Source of the DNA: Platanthera guangdongensis
Lineage: Eukaryota > Streptophyta > Magnoliopsida > Asparagales > Orchidaceae
DNA: 64,000 nucleotides
Reading direction: 5' to 3'
Assembly (NCBI GenBank): GCA_039583875.1
Contig: CM077163.1
Location: forward strand, 106,215,213 to 106,279,212
Shown: positions 33,220 to 43,646 of the stretch, piece after piece
Position numbering within the stretch: position 1 is the stretch's first letter
Layout: each line of letters opens with the position of its first letter
Program-made: the position numbers and the translations under genes
The notes under the pieces: generated by a model
Told to the model about the DNA's origin: nothing
Databases searched by the model: none
The model's input: the letters and a program-made list of their open reading frames with translations, nothing else

Positions 33220-34963
33220 ATGGCGGACTCTAACTTGCTTGTCCGCCTTCCCGCCCATGAGGAAAGACTAAATTTTTCAACGGCGACTCAGATCGCCATA
33301 CCCATTGACCATTTTGACAGCGGCTTCAAATTATTGCTATTATGGGAGATCTTCGAAATATTTGAACATTACGGGATGGTGCCGGGCCAGCTCGCACCCA
33401 ACACCCTTGTCGCTATTTGCAGCTTTATCTCTTACCTGCGGTCTGAAAAGATTGCTTTCTCAATGAACATCTTCCGCAAAATGTTCTAAGTCCGCTCAAT
33501 AACGTCATCCGGAGGCCTCCCTTATAAGGTAGTGATTTACTTTTACTGCAGTGGAATGAAGGTTGTGGGTCTTCCAAACAAGATCCATAATAAGACCTCG
33601 AGGTTCTTGATCTTTGAAGGCGACCTTGGGTTCGCTCACACTAATCCACAAGAGCGCGCGGACTCCGTTTTCAAGAGTGTCCAGCTGGACGCAATGGAGT
33701 CCGCCATTGTCAAATTCCTAGATGATGCCAGGCTCGACATCGAGTACTACATCCCGTTGTTGGCGAGCTTGGCAGATGTTTCGCGCGAAGAAAGTAAGCT
33801 TTTGCGGACCTAATGTTTGTATCCGCAGCGACCTATGTGTTAACCCTTGTTCTGTTTTTGCAGCGACCTTGGCTGTGCCCGCCAACCTGCCACAGACGCC
33901 CAGCGGATTCACGCCTACTCAAAGAGAAAAGAAACAAGAGGTCGCGAGGAAGAGGAAAGAAGAGGGGGATCCCGCGGCGGACTACTCCTCATCTAAAAGC
34001 TTTACAATGCAAGGCTTCGGAAACCGCCAGAAGGGTCTGAGTGGGAACCCGATGATCCACTAGCACAATAAGAACAAGCATGTCCGCTTGTTGACAACGC
34101 TTTCTTCGTGGAAAAGTTCGAGAATAACTCGTCATGCTCATGTTGCAATCTCCGCACTTTACGGGAAGTGCAACTTGAGCGATTTGAAGAAGGTTGCCGC
34201 TGCCGATCTCCCTCTGCTGGCCTCCCAGGCAAGTGCGAACTGCGTGGTGACGAACCACTTTGTCTGTTTCCTGGCCAGAGACCTGCTTAGGCAAAACGAT
34301 CAGCTTTAAGAAGAAAAAAGAGTGCTCAAAGAAAGAAATGTGCTGTTAGGACAGAAGGTCGCTCGAGAAAAGGAAGATCTGTGGGTGAGTTATGTTTGCA
34401 GTGGTCTCTATTTGAAGTCCGCCACGATCTGATGTTTGTTCTTTTGTTTCACGCAGGTCGCCTACGACTTGGAAAACAACAACTTCCAGGCCGCTATGCT
34501 CCCCTTTGTGAAGGAAACCGTTGAAATCTCCATCGAGCGATTTGTCCGTGGCGGCTTCACAAAGGAAGGAGTGGACGGTGTTCCCTTCTTGCAGCTCTTC
34601 CCGGAGTTGAAAGAGCAGGTTGCGGCAATGGAGCGGGCTGCAAAGGGAAAAGATGTCATCATTGAGGAGGAATAAGAAGGCGAAGAAGAAAAAGAAGAAG
34701 AAGGAGAAGGCGAAGAAGAAGGCGTCAAGGCAATAGCCGACGACACTGGCTCAAGCCAGCAAGGCGGAGAATAGTCCGCCGAGTCTGACACCTCTGCATC
34801 TTCCTCTGCTGGCAAGAGCTCGCATAGCGTGTCCGCGACAAGCATTGGTTCTGATGGTAGTAGTGGAAGCGGCTCAGGGGGCTATTCTCCGGAGATATAT
34901 GTCGAAGGCCTAAGCCCTGCACCCCCTGCCGAGAAGAAACAGAAGACCGCTGATGCTGACTAA
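33220..34963 (+). pseudogene. Gag-like gene with putative gypsy-type transposon domain, three exons
   Basis: Starts ATGGCGGACTCTAAC. Exon 1 (33220-33793) resembles the Pfam putative gypsy-type transposon domain (PF04195): VRLPAHEERLN, FEHYGMVPGQLAPNT, GLPNKIHNKTSRFLIFEGDL. Introns of 70 bp (33794-33863, GTAAGC..TTTTTGCAG) and 72 bp (34385-34456, GTGAGT..CACGCAG) join the frames exactly, phases 1 and 0. The middle is basic (REKKQEVARKRKEE); exon 3 has an amphipathic helical stretch, then a Glu-rich and Ser/Gly-rich tail ending EKKQKTADAD. In-frame stops are 33487 TAA, 34061 TAG, 34307 TAA, 34673 TAA and 34772 TAG. Such proteins occur with plant gypsy-related elements; molecular role unknown. 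Decayed. Confidence 0.7.
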
Positions 34964-36519
34964 TGTATTTTTGTTCTTTTTGTAATAGAGCGGACTCAAG
35001 TTTGTAGTCCGCCGAATATATGAAAGATGTAAATTTTTGATCAAATAGAAAAGGATATTCTGGTATCATGGGTCTCCTACAATGTTCTTTATCTTTTGTA
35101 TTAACGTAGTAAAGTTCGATCTTCATGTAGTGCTGTCCGCGTGATGTAAAGATCATCCATACCGTATGAGTTTTTGACTTGCTAACTTGAAAAGTTTATT
35201 TAATAATCAGACCACTGTCCGTCGTAAGAAGAATGAGAAGTTTAATCGGTTGATGAAAAGATCAGGAGGACTCTGACGAGTTCCAATAACAGTCCGCGAT
35301 TCTCTTTGTCAATCTTTTAAGCTTAATGACGATATAAGCAAGGCTGCCTTATATTTACTTGTCTCATTGTCAGCTGAAAAGACCAACCAGGAACCAATTC
35401 TGTGGACTGGGCGGATATAGCTTCACAGTTCGCACATATTCTAAGAGAAATGATCTATAGCTTGTGACCAAGCAGGCAGGTGCGGCCGGAGCGGCATAGC
35501 TTTTCACACTGGGCCACAAGCTATACGATCAACCCATGGAAAACGGGCGGACTGAGCGGATACCATAAATGCAGTCCGCAATAAATATAATGAAATGATC
35601 TATATGTTGCGATCAAGCGGGCAGGTGCGGCCAGAGCGGCATAGCTTTTCTCACCGGGCCACAAGCTATACGATCAACCCAAGGAAAACGGGCGGACTGA
35701 TCGAATACCATAAATGCAGTCCGTAATAAATATTCATGTGAAGCGTAAGATGCAGACTTGATGGAATGGTCCCCTAACCTCTTGCCTGTAGTACAGTCTA
35801 AGTTGATCTTTTTGGCAGCTGCGGCCGGAGCGGCATAACTTTCCTCCAAGATCAACCAGGCTGTGGGTCTCCTGCAGGCACTGCTTGAGGGTATCAGGGA
35901 GTGTTCGAGGGATACAAACTAAGATGACCCATGGGCAGGTGCGGCCGGAGCGGCATAACTTTCCTCACGCGATCATCGAAGTTGTAACGATATCCCTAAA
36001 GTGGCATGGTAGAGCTTAACTCCCACCCCGTCCCTCCATAATGTAGAGGCGGGGACAGGTACTAACCGGGATCCGAAGTTCAGAATCCTACCGCACTAGA
36101 GCCTGCAAGCTCCCACTATACGGTGCGAAATCTCCTCGCAACACGTGGTCTTTGTGGTGTTACGCTAATGACAACGGCTATAGGGGAGGTTTGCTGAACT
36201 CGGCGATGTCTCCTGGTATCAAGTGACCGTTATTGGTGTTCGGGAGAGAAAGAGAAAACATTAGGAAAAGGTGTTAGTACGAATCCTTTGATTTTGCAAA
36301 GCTAGAATAAGAATGAAAAGAGTTCAAAGATGGAACCATTTGGAATCTCCCTTGTCCAACGTGCTAACTGTTATGTTTGAATAGATAAAAACACTTGAAG
36401 AAGTGTTAGCAAGCAGCTTTTACTCATAATGATTCTTGAAGAAGCTACATAGAATGGAAAAGAGAAGGTTCAGGAATAGAACCGTTTGAGATCATCTCCG
36501 CTCCATGTACGTGGCATAT
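34964..36519. other. Non-coding 3' region of the unclassified element
   Basis: No gene recognised. It contains further GCGGAC/GTCCGC motifs to about 35700, the tandem repeat at 35451-35960, and a TCTCCTGGTATCAAGTGACC stretch near 36205 that only weakly recalls a primer site. 36240-36519 shows nothing I can name. Confidence 0.5.
35451..35960. repeat. 145-bp tandem repeat with GTGCGGCCGGAGCGGCAT core
   Basis: Two nearly full units start at 35451 and 35596 (TGATCTATA.., with GCCACAAGCTATACGATCAA and AAAACGGGCGGACTGA). Two further partial units keep only the core, near 35815 and 35935 (followed by AACTTTCCTC). Confidence 0.8.
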
Positions 36520-38501
36520 TGTAACACCTCCATCCGTCGCATGGCATATAACAGAAGGTCCAGCTGGAACCTGACGCCATATACCACAGACAGTCGGAAG
36601 GGTTACATAAGAATATACAAACTATCCAATTAAGACTACTCGTCCTACACAGAGAATTCTAGCGGAAGATTTTAATGTTGAAAGAACCAAAAACTTAAAT
36701 CCAATAAACATGAATGTCCACAACACACTACAGGAATGAATCCCAAAATACACTGAAAGGGGAACATGGCATTATGGCCTTACAATATTTCACTTAATAA
36801 ATAGTGTTTTCCATACATCGGCTCGCAGGCCGGCCACACATGACAAAAGTAAAGTACAACTATTTTTACGGCCTTCTAGGGCCAGCACAGCAACATGGGC
36901 TCCAGCCCACTATTTGGTAATCAGCTCCGCAGCACCTGCAAGCACATTCCACCGCACAGTGGCAAACAAAGCAACGGTCAGCCAAAAGCCGACCAAATTA
37001 TAACGACCCCGCCCCTAGGTCGGGACGGCGGTGCTCTTTCCCTACATTACATTAGCCCAGCTAAACAATAAAGTGAAACTATATAAATTTCGCCACAACT
37101 GTAGGCTCGCACGGCCAAACACCCTGTGCACTCAGGGTCCATTAATGGTGAATCCTGACCAATCAGCGTCTTCACAACCACCCCCAGGATGGCAACAACA
37201 TGTGAGCATTTAAGCTCTCTGACCACCGTCTAAGGCTCCCAACTATGCCAACGGCCTGTCCCCTTTTCGGGTCTCTCGCACTGAACCACATAGCCTAGGT
37301 CCAATTCCACTTGCCTGTTGATCACACCACCTAGACAATTTAAGTACTACGTGCGGGCCAAGCTTCTCTCGGATCCCAAAATTTCCAAACAATTACATAA
37401 CCCAGTTATGTTCAAGGCCGGTTCCCAGACTGCCAAGTTAGCAGAACAACGATTCCGCTCAGTTTTTCGGGTGCGCCTTGGAGCTAACCTCCAAGGATCC
37501 GTGCTGCAATCTACCTTGTAGAAACCCAAAAAACCCAAAGCACGGAGTCTTCTCTGGCAAAACATATCAAATGCAACATCACCGATCCACACAATACACG
37601 TCCGGGTAGGCTTCACACACAATGTCTATGCCCATACTTACGATTCCGGACTCTATATGCAACACAAGGGGGACTATTCACATCAACCCCAAGGAACACC
37701 ACTCACTCTCCGCACACTCGCGGGAGCGGGATTCCCTATGCAGAAAGAAAGAGCTTCACATGCTCAAGTAGAGAATCGTTACCCTTTGTAGTCTGCTTTG
37801 GCGCCATGGAAAAACTACACGGACAGAACTCTTCGCAACGAAGTTTCCTCCACGGATCCGCTCTCACAACTCAAAACGGTGCTCCGTTGCTCCGCCGATG
37901 GCCGGAATTCCTTCCTTCTTCCTCCTCTTTCCAACTCCTTGAGAGAGAGAATGGTTGGAGAGAAATGAAGGATTAACTCCCATATTCTAGTCCTTAACAG
38001 AGCAGAAAACCATCTGTGCCGTTTGATCTTATTTAAAGAAAACGAACGGCTCAGATTTGCTCAAAAAATTTCCAAACCTGGGCCGAACATGGCTTGGCAC
38101 ACGGCCGTGTCCCAGGCCGTGTGCCTCGCTCCAGGCACGATTGTCGAACTCAGAACAACCACACGGGCAAAGACACACCTGTGTCTCACCTTACACGCCC
38201 GTGTCGGGTCTCTCGACATGCCTGTGACCTGGGGCGTGTCACGCATAACTGCTACGCCAACCTACACGACCCAACTGAACACGGGTACTGACACGGGTAG
38301 GCACACGTCCGTATCCAATGACACACCCATGTCATGCGGCCGTGTTCTTAGCCGTGTCGTTCTCGGGATGAAAACGGCCAAAAAATCACCAGCCAGACAC
38401 GGCATTGGACACGCCTGTGTCCCAGGCCGTGTACCACTAAACCGGCACCAAAAATCCCTTTTTACGTGACCACTCAAATACAACTTTCAGGGCATTACAA
38501 A
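36520..38501 (-). repeat. 3' LTR of the minus-strand gypsy element
   Basis: 1982 bp. On the minus strand it runs TGTAATGCCC to GGTGTTACA. It shows clear layout similarity (GCAGGCCGGC, GGCTTCACACA, ATCGTTACCC phrases) to the debris at 62450-62940. Confidence 0.78.
38080..38450. repeat. ACACGGCCGTGT-type palindrome cluster in the gypsy LTR
   Basis: Repeated variants of ACACGGCCGTGT and ACACGGGCGTGT (for example 38099-38110 and 38338-38347) crowd the U3 end of the minus-strand LTR. Open frames here are artefacts of the repeat. Confidence 0.75.
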
Positions 38502-38515
38502 TCTCCCCCACTTAT
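38502..38515 (-). other. Polypurine tract of the minus-strand gypsy element
   Basis: AAGTGGGGGAGATT on the minus strand, directly before TGTAATGCCC. Confidence 0.78.
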
Positions 38516-38552
38516 GGAATTTCTTCCCAAAATTAAGTAAAGGTACACTAAT

Positions 38553-39856
38553 CTAAATAATACCTGAGTGGAAAAACTCAGGGTACTCCTCCAACATAGC
38601 TTGCTCTCTCTCCCAAGAAAGCTCCTCACGTCCGCAATTATCCCATTGGACTTTAACCATTCGAACTTCCTTATTGCGGAGTTGTTTGACTGCAACACTA
38701 AACTCCACGTTCCTATGCTTGGCATTGTAATACTTTGCCTGCTTGTCCTGAGTGACCTTCAACCTTTCCTGAATTGTACGCACGATTGAAGTAGCGTCTT
38801 CCACCGCTTGACGTTTATACAACTTCGATTCTCCTGCCTCCAACCCAGACAACGGTGTATGACACTTCCTACCGTATAGGGCCTCGAAAGGCGCCATTCC
38901 AATACTCGCCTGAAAGCTGTTGTTATACGCAAACTCCACCATGTACAGGTGATCCTCCCAATGCTTTCCGAAATCTAGGACGCACATGTGAAGCATGTCC
39001 TCATAGTCCTGTTGACCCTCTCAGTCTGACCATCCGTCTGTGGATGAAAGGTTGTGCTGAAACTCAGCTTAGTTCCTAACATAATATGCACCAACCTACA
39101 ATCCTTCGACGAAAAGTGTCCATCTCGGTCACTAACAATACTGCGGGGCACACCATGCAATCGAACAATATTCTCCACATAGAGTTTGGCTAACTTTTCC
39201 ACCGGATCCTCCTTCTTGTTTGGAATAAAGTGTGACACCTTTGTCAACCTATCTACGACCACCCAAATGGCGTCATTTCCCTTCCGTGACTTCGGCAAAC
39301 TATGCACAAAATCAATAGATATGTCGTCAAATTTCCATTCTGTGAAAGGTAGGGGCTTCAAGAATCCTCCGGGCTTCTGGCATTCCGCCTTCACCAATGC
39401 ACAAGTACGGCACTTGGCCACATAAAGTGCTACATCCTTCTTCAATCATTTCCACTAGAATAATTTCTTCATGTCTCTATACATCTTCGAGCTTCCCGGG
39501 TGAATTGAGTACTTGGTATGATGAGCCTCATACATCAACTCCTCCCAAAGATTATCCGCATTAGGAACGTATAGGCGACCATCCTTCGTTAACAACCCAT
39601 CCTCAACAGCAAACTGGGAATTTGACCCATCCAATGATTCATCCAAGATATGCTTCATGCTGTTATCCTGAACCAAAGCCTGTCGAACTCTATTAGCTAG
39701 GTCACACTGCACCTCTGTCCAAAATAATTTCGCCTCAGCACTAGACTACTTGTCGACGCAAGATATCTCCAAAGCCTCCAACTCATGGACCAATCTCTCA
39801 TCATGTACCGATAACCAGTTGGCCTGCGCCGGAGTCCTGCGACTCAACGCATCCGC
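38553..39856 (-). pseudogene. Integrase and chromodomain of the minus-strand gypsy element
   Basis: Read on the minus strand: the RNase H end (ADALSRR at the insertion edge), HHCC region (HHTKYSIHPGSSKMY .. CRTCALVK, 39360-39600), core motifs SIDFVHSLPK, VSDRDGHFSS and FHPQTDGQTERVN, then a chromodomain ending near 38553 (RNKEVRMVKVQWDNCGREE, LEEYPEFF). Two frame changes lie near 38985 and 39450. The DDE residues appear present. Tekay/Del elements carry this chromodomain after integrase. Confidence 0.87.
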
Positions 39857-39861
39857 CACTG

Positions 39862-41430
39862 TGTTGGAACACCCTATTACTAATTTGGGTCAGGATCACT
39901 ATGTCTCTAGGAATCTGTGTTTGACCTTCTGTATAGCTTAATAGGTCAATTAGAATTGAGTCTAAGGGATCAGGAGTCTAGGTTTGGAAGCTGCCCTGAA
40001 GACCAAAGTTTTTCTGGAGACTAAGTCCAATCGTCGAGCTCAGCACGACGTTTCGTCGAACTCCGGTCGACGATCGTCTAGCTCAACTTTGACAGATCGT
40101 CGAGCTCCACTCGACGATCGCTGAGCTCAACTTTTCAATATCGTCGAACTCCATTCGACGATCGCTGAGCTCAACTTTTCAATATCGTCGAACTCCATTC
40201 GACGATCGCTGAGCTCAGGTCGACGATTTTGACTCTGCACTGGATCCTTACCTCTGAGCTCAGTTCGACGATCTTTGAGCTCAGATCGACGATTTCTTTG
40301 CTGCTTGCATTTTCCAGTTCGCTGAGCTCAGCTCGACGATAGCAGAGCTCAGTTCGACGATTTCAGTTATCTTTCAGAATTCAAATTCAAATCAGATAGA
40401 AGTTATTCTGCATTTAATTCAGAAGATCTGCCAGCCGTTTTCATTTACTTCTGGAGCAAGTTTCAAGGGATTTTTCAAGGAACAAATCAGTGGACTTTCC
40501 TTTAGAAGAAATTATGCAATTAAGGCTGTAATCAATGCAGACCAACGGCTATCTTTGACAGAGTGATATCCTATTCAGACACAGAGAATAAAAGAGAGAA
40601 TGTTTTTGAATCAAAAGACAGATTGACAAGGAGAGGACACACAACTCAATATACAGAGACTCTTTGAAAATATTCTGTCAACAAGAATTCTGAAGAACAC
40701 TCATCAGAGAGATCAAGCTTTCAAAAAATCTTCAGATCTCTTCAGCTCTTAAAGTGTTCAAGGCCAACATCATCTCAAGACTCCAGACACTCAACATTTC
40801 AGCTTGCTGAAATCATCTATTGCTGGAGTTCTACATTTGAAGGCCTATCACCCTCAGCAAAGCTCATCTTCCTGAAGATCAAGGACTCAGGGGGAGCTTT
40901 GAAATCCATCCACTTAGTCTTCTCAGTTGATTGAGAAAGAGAAGACTGCCATCACTCTCTCACCCCCACTCTGTAAAGGGTTTTTCAAACTCCCTTCAAA
41001 AGTTTGAATCTGGTTTTTGAGCACCTTGTCAAAAGCTCATTGGTGGCAAGACACCTGATCAAAAAATCTGTTTTGGTTTTTGAGCACCTTATCAAAAGCT
41101 CATTGGTGCCCAGGACACCTGATCAACTCATCCTGCAGTGGATTCCAACCTAGGGTGGTAGAAGAGTGGATGTACCCAAGTTTGGGGAACCACTATATTT
41201 CCTTGTGTCATCTGGTTTTGCATGTTTTCTTTTTGTTTCTGGCCTAGATTTTCTTGTGCTTAGTTTCTGCATAGCTTAGTGTTGTGATTAATTTTATTTC
41301 TGCTTCCCTGCTTACACTCATTACAACAATTGTTGTAAAGCTTTGCAAAAGTTTTTCTTTGTGTTTTAATAAGCACCATATACTCTATTCACCCCCCTCT
41401 AGAGTATATCAGATCTAGTTTCCCCTTTCA
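39862..41430 (+). repeat. 5' LTR of SIRE copy 2
   Basis: 1569 bp. It contains the inverted-repeat array (40031-40370), a leader-like AG-rich part with GAATAAAAGAGAG near 40585, and the CCCCCTCTAGAGTATATC 3' end. Confidence 0.96.
40031..40370. repeat. TCGTCGA/TCGACGA inverted-repeat array in the 5' LTR
   Basis: About eight inverted-repeat units such as TCGTCGAACTCCGGTCGACG (40054-40073), interleaved with GCTGAGCTCA. A duplicated segment (ATCGCTGAGCTCAACTTTTC at about 40126 and 40160) adds local tandem structure. It is repeated at 50662-51001 in the 3' LTR. Confidence 0.92.
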
Positions 41431-41432
41431 AT

Positions 41433-41444
41433 TGGTATCAGAGT
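41433..41444 (+). other. Primer binding site, SIRE copy 2
   Basis: TGGTATCAGAGT, two bases after the LTR, matches the initiator tRNA-Met site except for the last base. Confidence 0.92.
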
Positions 41445-41560
41445 GAGGTTGGTTAAACATACCATATCTGTTTGGTTGTACAGGCTAACACCTGAACCCC
41501 AAAGATCCCAAACTATATCCTTCTTTTATATTTCATTATTAGATTTAGCTTGCACAAGTC

Positions 41561-43636
41561 ATGGCCCAAAACAAAGATTATGCTAGCACCAGACCTCCAG
41601 TGTGCAATCTGTCAAAGTTTGCACTTTGGAAAGCAAGGATTAGACTCTACATGAATTCTATTGACGAAGACATTTTTAATTCTGTTTTGACAGTGTGTCC
41701 AAGACCTCCAGAGGGCACAAGCACAAATGCTGTTCCACCTCCATCAGGAACAGATGCTGACATCAAAAAGTGGAAAGTAGCTGATGCCAAGGCAATGAAC
41801 ATTTTAGCTCAGACAATGACAGATGACATTTTTCAAAAAGTAGCTGAATGCAATTCAGCCAAGGAGATTTGGGACAAGCTCTCAGAAATTGTCTCTGGCT
41901 CAGCTGATGAGAGAAAGGACAGAAGATCCCATCTCATCTCCCAATATGAGAACTTCAAGAAGGGAGAAACAGAGTCAGTGGGAGACATGTACAACAGACT
42001 GAGTCTAATTGTCAGTGAACTGAGGACATTAGACAAAGAGATCTCACTGACAGAACTTAATGACAAGATCCTAATGTGCTTCCCCAGCACTTGGGATTCA
42101 AGAATCTGGCCAATTAAAGATGCCAGAAGTCTGAATGAGATCACCACTGAAGCCTTGTTGGGTAAGCTCAAATCTTATGAGCTACTCATCAAGAACAGAG
42201 AGGAAGAACAGAAGGCTGCTTCACCAGCCACAAGAAAGGAGAAGACTATAGCATTCAAGGCAACTGAAGATCTGCCTGAAGAAAAAGGAACAGGCAATGA
42301 TGAACTTCTCAGCTTGCTGGCCAAAAGATTCTATAAGATGGCCAGAAAGGACTTCAGAAGAAGATCATACAAGGAGCAGGATAAGCCAAGGTATGACAAG
42401 TCCATTGGCAATAGCAAAGACATCATTTGCTTTGGTTGCAGGAAACCAGGGCATATAGTTCCTGACTGTCCAGAAAACAAGAACAAGGACAGAAGGGACA
42501 GAAAAGAAAGAAGAAAGGAGAAAGACTCCAAAAGGAGTGGCAATAGCAAACCCTCTTCCAGCAAAAATAAGCACACAAGGAAAGGATTTGTTGCTGAATC
42601 CTGGAGTGAGACTGAAGAGGAGTCAGAAGCCTCTTCCAGCTCAAGTGATGATGAGGATGATGCAGAGGAAAAGGAGTTCTGCATGATGGCAATCAATGCC
42701 TCACAACACAACTCAGAGGAAGAGGAGTCAGAGTCAGACTCAGAGACTCAACCTGAAGAAGATCAGGTAATCAGCTCTTTTGATTTCACTTCAGAAGATT
42801 TTAAATTTGAATTTAAAGCACTATGTTTAGACCTGCTAAAGTCTGAGAAAGAGATCATCTCTCTCAGAAATCAATTATCTGAACAAAATGTTTTAAAATC
42901 AGAAAACCTCAAACTCTCTCAGGAGTTGGAGAACTATAGGGAACAGATAGCTTCACTGAAGAGTGAGCTCTCTGAGGCCAAGAAGCTTGAAGAATCTCTC
43001 AATGGGAGAAGCATCAAGCTGATGGACATCACAAGCACAGTGAACTCAAGATTCAACAGTACACTGGGCTTGGGTGCCTCATCCAGCCAACCTATTGTTC
43101 TAACAACTCCTATCAAGTTCATTTCTGACAAGGGAAAGGGAGTTGTAGAGGTTGCCAGGAAAAATTCTGATCTGCCTCAGAAAACTAAAGTCCAGCACAA
43201 ATCGTCGAACGGAGATCGACGATCGCCGAATGAAGATCGACGATCGCCGAACGCAGCTCGACGATCTCAGGAAAATCGTCGAACGCTGGTCGACGATCTC
43301 AACCAAAGTCGTCGAACGAAGCTCGACGATCTCATGTACCTGACCTCACCCATAGTCGACCGTCGAACAGAGCTCGACGATCTGACCCAAGATCGTCGAA
43401 CTCAGCTCCAAGATCGTCGAACAGAGGTCAGAGCTCTGGAAAATTTCTCAAAGGCAAATCAAAATTGAATCCTGAGGGTTCTTCATCCCAAAGCCTTCAA
43501 CCCTTATACTGAATGGATTTTACCTCCAAGGAGATATCATCCTGAAGGATATAAGAGTCAGCCAGGGATATCTTTCATCTCTGAATTTAAAGGTTATCAA
43601 CCTAGGCCCAAGGTAAACTGGGTCAAAAACAAGTGA
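41561..43636 (+). pseudogene. gag of SIRE copy 2 (635 aa to the first stop)
   Basis: Starts MAQNKDYAS, 130 bases after the LTR. The capsid region (residues 1-220) has the Copia gag pattern (FALWKARIRLYM, KEIWDKLSEI, SRIWPIKDARSL). The CCHC zinc knuckle CFGCRKPGHIVPDC is at residues 290-303, followed by a Lys/Arg-rich and then Asp/Glu/Ser-rich tract and a coiled coil (about 420-480). Residues about 546-630 are encoded by the inverted-repeat array and read as RRS/RRT-rich repeats. A TGA at 43466-43468 ends the ORF, but homology to copy 1 continues in the same frame to WVKNK and TGA at 43634-43636, so the first stop is probably a mutation. Confidence 0.9.
43198..43440. repeat. TCGTCGA/TCGACGA inverted-repeat array inside gag
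   Basis: Six to seven units, for example TCGTCGAACGGAGATCGACG (43202-43221) and TCGTCGAACGAAGCTCGACG (43310-43329). The array lies in frame within gag, so it is translated as well as transcribed. Confidence 0.92.
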
Positions 43637-43646
43637 ATTATTTTAT

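Larger units (their letters stand above)
29701..36519 (+). mobile_element. Unclassified element with spliced gag-like genes and dispersed GCGGAC/GTCCGC
   Basis: Composition changes sharply at about 29700 from AT-rich LTR to GC-richer sequence. The region holds two plus-strand gene remnants, two divergent TATA boxes, a 145-bp tandem repeat and at least 35 exact GCGGAC/GTCCGC hexamers between 29950 and 35700. I see no protease, RT, integrase or transposase. The borders are not proven: no terminal repeats or target duplication were found, and the right limit is simply the start of the next LTR. Best guess: a non-autonomous gypsy-related element coding only gag-like proteins. Confidence 0.5.
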
